Assembly (NCBI GenBank): GCA_017454745.1
Contig: JAFTCL010000028.1
Span: 1-64,000, forward strand
Length of the DNA: 64,000 nucleotides
Direction: 5' to 3'
DNA from: Kiritimatiellia bacterium
GTDB lineage: Bacteria; Verrucomicrobiota; Kiritimatiellia; RFP12; UBA1067
Shown here: positions 52,100 to 59,459 of the stretch, piece by piece
Numbering within the stretch: the stretch's first letter is position 1
How the letters are laid out: each line of letters starts with the position of its first letter
Notes under the pieces: generated by a model
What the model was told of the DNA's origin: nothing
Seen by the model: only the letters and a program-made list of their open reading frames with translations
Databases searched by the model: none
Made by a program: the position numbers and the translations under genes

Positions 52100-52274
52100 A
52101 AAATCACTCCAATCTGTGGCCGGGACACGCCCCAACCAATCCTTGATTAGTGGTACGAGTAGATAGCATACCACAGTATGCACCCGTTTGCCAAGCATAA
52201 AGGCAAGTTTTTTGCGTGGCTATTTTGCGGAGTTTTTTGCGGTTTATTCGGAAATCCGGTCGGCCCCCGGAATG

Positions 52275-54680
52275 TTATTTCTCTCCCGCGCCGGCCCCGC
52301 TTACCTCCAGCTCCATCGGTTTGGTGGCCAGCACCACCCCGTCAACGGTCTCGGTTTCCGCCCACACCAGGTATTTTCCCGGCGCCAGCCGTGATTGCGG
52401 CGGCCCCACCTCAATAGCGGCGGCGCATTTTGGGCCCTCGCCGCTGCCCAGGCACTTCATCCCGGTCCACAGAGAAACCCGCCGAACCCCGCGGGGGACT
52501 TCGGCCTCGGCGGCGGCGGTCACGAACGCCGGTCCGGCAATGACCGTTCCGGGAGCGGGTTCGGTGACTTTCAGTCCCGGTAGTGTCTGTCCGCCGCGGT
52601 TCAGCTGGAATTCTTGCCGGAAAGTCACCCCGTTGTAACGCAGGTCTTCGGATTTAACCGCCAGCTCCACATCAAGCCGCCCCTGCCGGTAATCGGACAG
52701 CGTCGGGTGCGCCCGCAACGGTTGGGCGTCGAGAGCTTCGGGCGCGAAGACCATCCGTTGGGTCTCCATGCCATGCTGGCGCACCGACACCTCTAATATG
52801 GCGGTCGGCCGCAGCGAAGGTTTCAGCCCCGGGCTGAAACCGGTCTTCGGGGAGAGTTCCCGCGTACTGAATTCGAACCCGCCCGGTTCTGATTCGTTGA
52901 AGTTTAGTACCAGCATCCGGGTGTCGCTCTTGCCGTCCACTGCCCGGTCGGAGGAGGTCGCCCCCGCCATGAACTGGACGAAACGGTTGGCCTCGCCGGT
53001 GAGCGGCGTTACCCGTACGGTCTGTTCGATGTCGAAATTTTCCGGGGTGAATTCCGCCTCTTCGCAGGAGAGTGCCGCCTCGTTCGGATTATCCACCGCA
53101 AACAGCACTTTTACCGGCGCGGCAGGACGGTCGAGCAGCCGTACCCCGGCGAATCCCGGCTGTCCCGCCGCGGTCCGGGAGAAATCGTTTCTAACCAACA
53201 GCGCGTTGTTTGCCTCCGACAGCCCCGAAAGCTGGATCATGGTGTCGTAACCGATTCTTGCGCAACGGGCGTGGTAGCTGGCAGGATGGATGCTGTTGGC
53301 GTAATGCGGCTTGGGCTGTTCCGACGGCGGTTGGAACCTTCCGGTGCATGCGGCGTACAGCATATTGGCCAGCATGTAACTCAGCCAATCATTGCGTCTC
53401 GCCGGGTCGGAGGTGGCAACCATCGCCGGGTCGGCGGCGCAGGCTCTCGCCCAAGCCAGCGGGTAAGGAATGTACACTAGCTTGTTCTCGCGGGCGAAGT
53501 CGTAGCCGTCGAATAGCAGCGTCTCCAGCCTCAGCAGGATGTCATCCGTTTTCGACAGTCCCTCCGGAAGCCGGGAAAACACCGCCACGCAGGGCTTGAA
53601 CGCCTCGCCGGTATATGGGGTGGTGTAAACCGAGCGGTCGAGATATTGTTTGATTTGCTGGCGGTCGCCGTAAACCAGATCGAACGGCACCCAGAACCGG
53701 TCCACGCCGTCGGTGTACCAGTCGGCGACGGATCGGCTAAACAGCCGCAGGTTGGCGGTCTGCAGCAGAGCCTTCAGGTTGGGCAGCACCGGGTCGGAAT
53801 CCGGCGCGGCGGCCTGGTAAACCTTCATGTCCGGCGATAGCCGCTGCCCGGTGGCCACCACCCCCGCAAAGGGTTTTGAATAGTGGCGGCGGATCCGCTC
53901 CTGCCGCACCGCCTCCAGCGCGGACTCGGCCAGCGCCCCGGCGGTTTTCGCGGTGGTCCAGAACACCTCCAGCCCGGCTTTGCGCACGGCCTCGCCGGAG
54001 TATTGGGAGTAAACGGCGGCGGCGGCCAGAAACGCCCCGCATCGCGCCTTTTGCGGCGAGTCGCCGGGCATCCGGTTGTGGAACAGCGCCTGTTTCCATC
54101 CGTAGCCGGCGGGGATGACCTCGATGCCGCAACCCGCCCCCACGCGGTAAACTATCTCCGCCGTGCTGTCGGGCAGTTTGTCGCGGTGCGTAGCCCGCGG
54201 GCTGGACATCATTACCAGCGCGGTCTTTACCCCGTTGGCGCGGGCCAGCGCGGCCACGCAACGCACCCCCTCGAAGAAAAACTCGGGATAGCGCTTGACG
54301 ATCTCTTCGTGTTCGGCCAGCAACAGCAGGTCGGTCTGCCCGTTCACCAGTTTCTCCCGCTCGATATCGGTGTCGGGCGCGTACCACCACCCCATCATGG
54401 AGCGGTATTTGCCCAGCGGCACCAGACCGACGCGCACCGGGCATTTAACCGACGCTTTTAGGATCCCCTCCAGATCGGTCGCCCATACCGCGGCGTTAAT
54501 CCCGCCCGCGTGGACGGCTGGCGACAATACCGCTATCCGCACCGAACCGTCGCCGTTGAAATCGAACCCCGGCCCTTTGCTGAGGAACGGCAAACGCGAT
54601 AATATGCTGTCCCCGGCGGCGGTTGCCGCCAGCGCCGCCGCAACTCCGGCCAGTAAAAAGCGTCGTCCCATTCCTTTCAT
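52275..54680 (-). CDS. Secreted protein of unknown function with C-terminal Ig-like domain
   Basis: An 801-aa protein with a signal peptide (MKGMGRRFLLAGVAAALAATAAG). No family recognised. The N-terminal ~250 residues look like an alpha/beta domain ('VRIAVLSPAVHAGGINAAVW', 'TDLLLLAEHEEIVKRYPEFF', 'VKTALVMMSSPRATH') of SGNH-like or glycosidase type. The middle is a helical-beta mix with 'FDLVYGDRQQIKQYLDRS'. The last ~100 residues (LKVTEPAPGTVIAGPAFVTAAA onward) form an Ig-like beta-sandwich. The ATG lies 4 nt after the holA stop, so it is probably co-transcribed with holA. An extracellular glycan role is a guess from the signal peptide and Ig-like end. Confidence 0.6.
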   Translation of the reverse strand: MKGMGRRFLLAGVAAALAATAAGDSILSRLPFLSKGPGFDFNGDGSVRIAVLSPAVHAGGINAAVWATDLEGILKASVKCPVRVGLVPLGKYRSMMGWWYAPDTDIEREKLVNGQTDLLLLAEHEEIVKRYPEFFFEGVRCVAALARANGVKTALVMMSSPRATHRDKLPDSTAEIVYRVGAGCGIEVIPAGYGWKQALFHNRMPGDSPQKARCGAFLAAAAVYSQYSGEAVRKAGLEVFWTTAKTAGALAESALEAVRQERIRRHYSKPFAGVVATGQRLSPDMKVYQAAAPDSDPVLPNLKALLQTANLRLFSRSVADWYTDGVDRFWVPFDLVYGDRQQIKQYLDRSVYTTPYTGEAFKPCVAVFSRLPEGLSKTDDILLRLETLLFDGYDFARENKLVYIPYPLAWARACAADPAMVATSDPARRNDWLSYMLANMLYAACTGRFQPPSEQPKPHYANSIHPASYHARCARIGYDTMIQLSGLSEANNALLVRNDFSRTAAGQPGFAGVRLLDRPAAPVKVLFAVDNPNEAALSCEEAEFTPENFDIEQTVRVTPLTGEANRFVQFMAGATSSDRAVDGKSDTRMLVLNFNESEPGGFEFSTRELSPKTGFSPGLKPSLRPTAILEVSVRQHGMETQRMVFAPEALDAQPLRAHPTLSDYRQGRLDVELAVKSEDLRYNGVTFRQEFQLNRGGQTLPGLKVTEPAPGTVIAGPAFVTAAAEAEVPRGVRRVSLWTGMKCLGSGEGPKCAAAIEVGPPQSRLAPGKYLVWAETETVDGVVLATKPMELEVSGAGAGEK

Positions 54681-54684
54681 ATAA

Positions 54685-55788
54685 TTACGGCCTCCCGTTT
54701 TTTTTCGGCCGCCCGATGCAGCGCAACAGCGCGGTTTCCACCAGCAGCATTTCCGGCCGTTGGGTCGAAACCAGCTGTTCTCGCAGCAAAAGAGTGTTGG
54801 CCCGCGCCCGCCTCAGCTCTTCCACGGTGAAATTTCTGGCATGGGGGAGCTTTTTCTTCAACGCCCAGTCGTTGACCGTTCTGGGGTTGGCGGGCATCAT
54901 TTCCAGTAGCCGCAATGTCTCTTCGGGCAAATCCTTGCGCCAGCCATTGGCGGTGACCCACCCGCGGTCGTAAGCCTCGCGCAGCGCCAGCAGTTCGCGT
55001 GCGGTCTTGTCCAGCATCGCGGCAAGCATCACGCCCGATCCCTTCTGCCCGTTGAACCGGGCCAGCACCGAAAGCGCTTTCGAGGCGTTGCGTTCTCCGA
55101 ACCCCTCGGTCAGGTCCCATACTTCAACCTCGCGGCCGATCGAGGTAACCTCCCGCACGTCCGCTGCGGTGGCGCGGTTGCGGGGATGGATGTACGCGCC
55201 GAGCTTTTCCAGTTCGCTCACGATAAAACGGGTGTCGCAGCCGGTTAGTTTAAGGAACTCCTCCTTGGCACCGGGGGCGAAGGCCACCCCGGCCTCTTTG
55301 GCCAATCCGTCCAGACGTTTGGCGGTCTCCCGTTCCAACTCCCATGGCTTAAGCCCGGTTCCGGTGTCGATAACCTCGCCGCACTTCTGGCAGGTTTTGA
55401 AGAACACCGAAGTCCGCAGGATTTTGGTGGAGGTGATAATCAGGTTCATTCCTTCAGGAAGGCCCTTTTTCAACCACTCCGCCATCTTGGACACCGCCTC
55501 TTTCGTGTCGGACGCCTCGGCGGTACGCTTGTTTTCGCCGCCGGTTAGGAAATTCGCGTTGCGCAGCCACGTTGTCTTGCGGCTGGCGAACAGCCCCAGC
55601 GATTGCGCCGACTCCATACAGGAACGGACGGCCCGCACCGCCTCTTCCGCGTTGTCGACCGTTCCGTCGATTGCCTCCAGCCCCCATTCGCGTTCTTCCG
55701 GCGGGATCAGCCCGTCGATCTTATCCCGTGCCGCCCGGTCGGTGAGGTAATCATCGTCGCCGCAAATAAAAAACAATTTCCCGTTCAT
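54685..55788 (-). CDS. holA: DNA polymerase III delta subunit
   Basis: A 367-aa clamp-loader subunit (start at ATG 55788, MNGKLFFICGDDDYLTDRA; a TTG at 55797 is the alternative). The N-terminal AAA+-like domain has 'FICGDDDYL' (the HolA 'G.E..L' site) but no functional Walker A, as expected for delta. 'LKLTGCDTRFIVSELEKLGAYI' and 'VWDLTEGFGERNASKALSVLARF' match domains II and III. A Cys pair (TCQKCGE) lies near residue 140. It opens the sliding clamp. The gene starts about 125 nt from the divergent tRNA genes. Confidence 0.85.
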   Translation of the reverse strand: MNGKLFFICGDDDYLTDRAARDKIDGLIPPEEREWGLEAIDGTVDNAEEAVRAVRSCMESAQSLGLFASRKTTWLRNANFLTGGENKRTAEASDTKEAVSKMAEWLKKGLPEGMNLIITSTKILRTSVFFKTCQKCGEVIDTGTGLKPWELERETAKRLDGLAKEAGVAFAPGAKEEFLKLTGCDTRFIVSELEKLGAYIHPRNRATAADVREVTSIGREVEVWDLTEGFGERNASKALSVLARFNGQKGSGVMLAAMLDKTARELLALREAYDRGWVTANGWRKDLPEETLRLLEMMPANPRTVNDWALKKKLPHARNFTVEELRRARANTLLLREQLVSTQRPEMLLVETALLRCIGRPKKNGRP

Positions 55789-55863
55789 CTCCGCCAATAT
55801 ACTAAAACCGGCCGAAGGAAAAAAGGAAAAACAACAAAAAACCGCGATTTTGACATAAGGTAG

Positions 55864-55892
55864 TTGACATCTGCGGCGAAATTTGGTTTAAT
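55864..55892 (+). promoter_or_regulatory. Sigma70-type promoter of the tRNA pair
   Basis: A consensus TTGACA (55864-55869), 17-nt spacer, and TTTAAT (55887-55892) lie about 23 nt before the mature tRNA-Lys. It is the best promoter match noticed in the window, as expected for a stable RNA unit. Confidence 0.75.
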
Positions 55893-55914
55893 GCCCACCG
55901 TTTTTTGCGGAGAT

Positions 55915-55990
55915 AGGGCCATAGCTCAGTTGGTAGAGCACGACACTTTTAATGTTGGGGTCGTGGGTTCGAATCCCACTGGCCCTACCA
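55915..55990 (+). tRNA. tRNA-Lys (anticodon UUU)
   Basis: The acceptor stem AGGGCCA pairs fully with TGGCCCT. D-arm GCTC-AGTTGGTA-GAGC, anticodon stem CGACA/TGTTG (one G-U) with loop CTTTTAA, so anticodon TTT, and T-arm GTGGG-TTCGAAT-CCCAC. The 3' CCA is encoded (55988-55990). 76 nt. Confidence 0.95.
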
Positions 55991-56010
55991 TTCTGCCGCT
56001 AATCTCAGGT

Positions 56011-56087
56011 CGGGCCGTAGCGCAGACTGGTAGCGCGTTTGCTTGGGGTGCAAAAGGTCTCGGGTTCAAATCCCGACGGCCCGACCA
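56011..56087 (+). tRNA. tRNA-Pro (anticodon GGG)
   Basis: The acceptor stem CGGGCCG pairs with CGGCCCG. The anticodon stem TTTGC/GCAAA encloses loop TTGGGGT, giving anticodon GGG for CCC codons. T-arm TCGGG-TTCAAAT-CCCGA; CCA is encoded. It lies 20 nt after tRNA-Lys, probably on one transcript. The sequence after it changes to accessory content, so the 3' end is a plausible integration site. Confidence 0.95.
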
Positions 56088-56524
56088 ATCTAATTGTTTA
56101 ATTTACGTTTTCCCATTTTGTAAGGAGAAGTGTCGATGGCGGTTGCCGACCAATCCGCAGGCATAAGTAGAGATCCCCTCTCCAAAGACGGATAGGGGTA
56201 GGTTGCCCCAAGCACCTTTCAATTGCAACATTTTATGTCTCGTTCAGTGGACGAATGTGATGCTAATGGAAAGAACAAAGAAAAACGCCCATGTAATCTG
56301 CATGTTTTGCGGCCGGTTCCCACGCCGCCGCGCGATCTTCTATCCTGCCCGATATCCAAGACCGCCCGCCGGTTGCAAAAATCAATCCTGTAAACCATGA
56401 GAGTTGCCACCCCACTGGGTAGTGCGGCGGGGGCTGGAAGTGATACACTGTTCGCCATGGAGAATATGTCGGTTTATAACGGAAAGACGGCTGTGACGGA
56501 TCGTCAAAAGGAAAGGAACGTAAG
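56088..56524. other. Intergenic region between tRNA-Pro and the SGNH esterase gene
   Basis: These 437 bases hold no convincing gene. A 19-codon ORF (56136-56195) follows a good AAGGAG but is too short to judge. No clean promoter, terminator or duplicated tRNA 3' end (attR) could be found by eye. The composition is slightly less GC-rich than the flanks. Confidence 0.5.
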
Positions 56525-58435
56525 ATGGTGAAGTTTACGATCTTGGTATTCGTGTCTCTCGGCATGGTGGCGGGAGCGCGCGCAGATGACGGCGTTGCCG
56601 ACATCTTCATGATGGGCGATTCGACGATGTGCGACTACAAGCCCGGGGCGTATCCGCAGGAGGGGTGGGGACAGCGCCTGAGGACGTTCACAAAGGATGG
56701 CGTGACGATCCACAACCGCGCAGTCGGCGGCATCAGCTCCAAGACGTTCATCGACTCCGGTCGATGGCAGAAGGTTCTCGACGACATCAAGCCCGGCGAT
56801 TACGCAATCATGGCGTTCGGACACAACGACGCGACAAAGTCAAAGCCCCAGCGCTACTGCAACAAGGAAGACTATACGAAGAATATGACGCTCTTCATCG
56901 ACGGTATTAGGGAGAAGGGTGCTACGCCAATCCTTGCGACGTCGATCATCCATATCGGCGGAGTAAGCGTGGATGCTGAAGGCAAGGTGTCCGTTAGGGC
57001 TGATGCGGCCTCTCTTGGCCCCTATCTCGCCGCGACGCGCGAGCTCGCGGCGGCGAAAGGAGTTCCGCTTCTCGACCTCAATGTTGCCGCGAAGGAGGCG
57101 TTTGAGAAGATGACGAAGAAGGAAATCGAATCGTACTATATGGTACTCGGGCCAGCGCAATCGTTGTATGCACTTAAGGGGAAGTCCGACCGCTGCCATC
57201 CGCGCGACAAGGGCGCGGACTTCTATGCGCGTACGGCGGTCGAGCTTGCGAAGATCAAGACGCCGAAACTCTACGAGGACTGCTTCAAGGACCCGGCGAC
57301 AGTTCCTTTCGTCGCGACTCCCAAGCCGATGGGGATTGACGAAGCGTATCAAAAACTTCTTACGGAGGAAGCGGCGAAGCTCGCAAAGGGGACAAGCGAC
57401 AAGTTCTATTCCTACACATACGACGAGCTGATGGAGATCGGGAACTACGATGTCACCGTCAATCTTGGAACAGACAAAGGCCCGAGCGCCAACTATGTGA
57501 AGTTCATGGGACGCCGTCTCGCGATCGACCGTACGGAGGTGAAGGCGGGTGATACGAAGCCGGTAACTTTCACGGTACGCGTACCCGGTCCCTATACGAC
57601 GCGCAGGGGCGACGCAGACAGCAACAAGCGTCTTATCATCGAGATGGTTTCAAACGCGCCGCAGTCTGACATGCCGGTATTCGAGCCGCTCGTTGTGCCG
57701 AATCCGAAGGCGCGTACGATCTACCTCTGCGGAGACTCTACCGTAACCGACCAGCGCAATGAGCCGTGGGGCAGTTGGGGGCAGATTCTCCCCGCTTTCG
57801 TGCGTCAGGGGTGGGCCGTCTCGAATTTCGCGCGCTCTGGCCTCGCGCTCAAGACATTCGAAGGGGAAGGACGCCTCACTCGCATTCTTGAACACCTCAA
57901 GAAAGATGACTGGGTTGTCATCCAGTTCGGGCACAACGACCAGAAAATTGCGGGTGAAGAGCCCGGGAACGGCTACACGCGCCGCCTCAATGCGTGGATC
58001 GACAAGGTTTCCGCGAAGGGTGCGTATGTTGTTCTGGTCACGCCGGTGGAGCGTCGCCGGTTCGATGAGCGGACGGGAGAGCATCAAGGCAAGACGCTCG
58101 CCGGTTACGCGGAGGCCGTCAAGGCCGTTGCCGTCGCGCGTGGCGTGCCCGTCATCGACCTCAACGACGCGAGCTATCGGATGCACGCCAAGATGGGCGC
58201 GAAGGGATCTGCTAAGCTTCAAGTTATCAACAAGGGCAAGATAGACAACACGCACCACAACGTCTACGGCGCGTACGAGATGGCGCGCATTGTCGCGGCG
58301 GGGCTTGCGGAGATTCCGACCGTTAAGGACGCGATCCGCGCACCCTACCGTTCGTTTGATCCGGAACATCCCGACTCCGACCCCAAGATACCGCCAAGCG
58401 GCAAGACCGACTACACCAAACCCAAAGGGTCGTGA
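56525..58435 (+). CDS. Secreted double-domain SGNH esterase (rhamnogalacturonan acetylesterase-like, CE12)
   Basis: A 636-aa protein with a signal peptide (MVKFTILVFVSLGMVAGARA). Two complete SGNH domains occur in tandem. Domain 1 (residues ~25-255) has 'MMGDSTM', 'FGHNDATK' (near 98) and 'DRCHPRDKGA' (Asp-His). Domain 2 (~395-625) has 'LCGDSTVTDQ' (near 403), 'QFGHNDQK' (near 469) and 'DNTHHNVYGA'. All four SGNH blocks are present in each, so both look active. They are about equally close to rhamnogalacturonan/xylan acetylesterases. A ~90-residue linker (beta-rich, GNYDVTVNLG) may bind glycan. It deacetylates plant pectin-type glycans by inference. Ends 373 nt before jetB. Confidence 0.85.
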   Translation: MVKFTILVFVSLGMVAGARADDGVADIFMMGDSTMCDYKPGAYPQEGWGQRLRTFTKDGVTIHNRAVGGISSKTFIDSGRWQKVLDDIKPGDYAIMAFGHNDATKSKPQRYCNKEDYTKNMTLFIDGIREKGATPILATSIIHIGGVSVDAEGKVSVRADAASLGPYLAATRELAAAKGVPLLDLNVAAKEAFEKMTKKEIESYYMVLGPAQSLYALKGKSDRCHPRDKGADFYARTAVELAKIKTPKLYEDCFKDPATVPFVATPKPMGIDEAYQKLLTEEAAKLAKGTSDKFYSYTYDELMEIGNYDVTVNLGTDKGPSANYVKFMGRRLAIDRTEVKAGDTKPVTFTVRVPGPYTTRRGDADSNKRLIIEMVSNAPQSDMPVFEPLVVPNPKARTIYLCGDSTVTDQRNEPWGSWGQILPAFVRQGWAVSNFARSGLALKTFEGEGRLTRILEHLKKDDWVVIQFGHNDQKIAGEEPGNGYTRRLNAWIDKVSAKGAYVVLVTPVERRRFDERTGEHQGKTLAGYAEAVKAVAVARGVPVIDLNDASYRMHAKMGAKGSAKLQVINKGKIDNTHHNVYGAYEMARIVAAGLAEIPTVKDAIRAPYRSFDPEHPDSDPKIPPSGKTDYTKPKGS

Positions 58436-58808
58436 TCCACTGGAGAGGAAGAATGAATCTTCTTTGTGCCACTATCGTATCGTACCAGATTACGACCTGG
58501 CTTCCGCTGAAGCACTACGGTTGGTGCCTTGGCAAGCGGCTCGTCAAACGCGTGTCAGCGCATTGACTTTCAGGACGCTTTTTGGTAAATTAATTGTCAT
58601 CACAAATTGTAGTAGTTGGTAATTGCCGCTTCTGCAAAGGAGGACATCTATGATTGCTCGTTGAACAACCGAAAACGTCGGTTGCGGCACTCCCCTATGC
58701 CCTCAATGGGATGCTATTGAAAAGGGGTTTAATGGCAATCGATGCACTTCATACGATAAGAGGAGGAATACCTCATGTTTTTTTGCATCGAGGAAGTTGG
58801 TGGCTGCG
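58436..58808 (+). promoter_or_regulatory. jetB leader with two strong ribosome sites, mini-ORFs and a hairpin
   Basis: No full gene lies here. In order: a 37-codon ORF at 58453-58566 after GAGAGGAAG; AAAGGAGGA (58636-58644) followed by a four-codon ORF (58650-58664, MIAR stop); a hairpin at 58666-58684 (stem CAACCG/CGGTTG, 7-nt loop); and AGGAGG (58761-58766), 8 nt before an ATG at 58775. That ATG opens a 14-residue peptide (MFFCIEEVGGCDED) ending at 58819, overlapping the jetB start in another frame. This could be a translational-attenuation leader, the debris of a lost upstream gene, or both. No jetA-like coding sequence was found here. Confidence 0.45.
58453..58566 (+). CDS. Hypothetical 37-aa ORF upstream of jetB
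   Basis: ATG 58453 to TGA 58566, with GAGAGGAAG just upstream. It encodes MNLLCATIVSYQITTWLPLK followed by a basic tail with Lys/Arg and a His end. A hydrophobic N-terminal third could be a short membrane segment. No homology recognised. It may be a chance ORF after the SGNH gene; the ribosome site is its only support. Confidence 0.25.
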   Translation: MNLLCATIVSYQITTWLPLKHYGWCLGKRLVKRVSAH

Positions 58809-59459
58809 ATGAAGATTGAAGAATTGATTGACGGAGGGGAGCAGACGGCGCAGAACGTGCGGGCTGTTTTGAACATTCTTCTGGAATCTCCCTACTTCTA
58901 CAAGACCGACGACGAGCGGCTGTTTCTTGTCTTAATGCGGTACAAGCGCGCATTCGAGGCGTTCTTCGACAAGTTCTTCGGCTGGTCGCTTGTGATGGAC
59001 GCGAAGTGCGCCAGGCTCTACAAGCCGAAGTGGTTCAACGAGAAGATCACGCTGCCGAACCGCGACATGTTCACCTTCACGAAGCGCGACGACTGCATGG
59101 CGTTCCTGCTGGTCCTTGAGTTTTTCGAGCGCGAATGCCGCGAACAGGGCGTGACGGCAGACGACCGCGACAACCTGCGCTATCGCTTCGGTGACCTTCT
59201 GGAATATGCGGCGGTGCGTTTCCGCGCACTCATGACCGGAAAAGAGGAGAACTACACCGACGAGCGCGTACGGCAGATTCTGAAAGGAATCATGCCCCAA
59301 TTGGAGAAGTACCGCTTCCTCCGCAAGGTCAAGCCCTCCGCCGACGATAACGTGAGCGAAGCCGAGACAATCTTCGAGTGTCTTCCCGCAATGTGGCACT
59401 ACCAGGCGGCCCAGCTCGCCCAGGGCATGGAAGCCAACGGGAAGGAGGTTACAGAATGA
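58809..59459 (+). CDS. jetB: Wadjet JetB-like subunit (KITE/MukE-MksE-type)
   Basis: A 216-aa protein starting at ATG 58809 (MKIEELIDGGEQTAQN); GTG 58800 and TTG 58797 are in-frame alternatives. Winged-helix features: 'NVRAVLNILLESPYFYKTDD', 'FEAFFDKFFGWSLVMDAKCARLYK' and 'YRFGDLLEYAAVRFRAL', matching the JetB/DUF4194-like pattern of two winged helices that bind the kleisin. Its stop overlaps the jetC start (ATGA). In Wadjet systems JetB joins JetA (kleisin) and JetC (SMC) in a loop-extruding complex that detects small circular DNA. The upstream JetA gene is absent here. The assignment rests on context and fold pattern; primary sequence similarity is modest. Confidence 0.72.
   Translation: MKIEELIDGGEQTAQNVRAVLNILLESPYFYKTDDERLFLVLMRYKRAFEAFFDKFFGWSLVMDAKCARLYKPKWFNEKITLPNRDMFTFTKRDDCMAFLLVLEFFERECREQGVTADDRDNLRYRFGDLLEYAAVRFRALMTGKEENYTDERVRQILKGIMPQLEKYRFLRKVKPSADDNVSEAETIFECLPAMWHYQAAQLAQGMEANGKEVTE

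Noticed and set aside
56203-56458. Short ORFs on both strands after tRNA-Pro, considered as an integrase remnant
   Set aside because: No tyrosine-recombinase motif, no ribosome site and no consistent frame.
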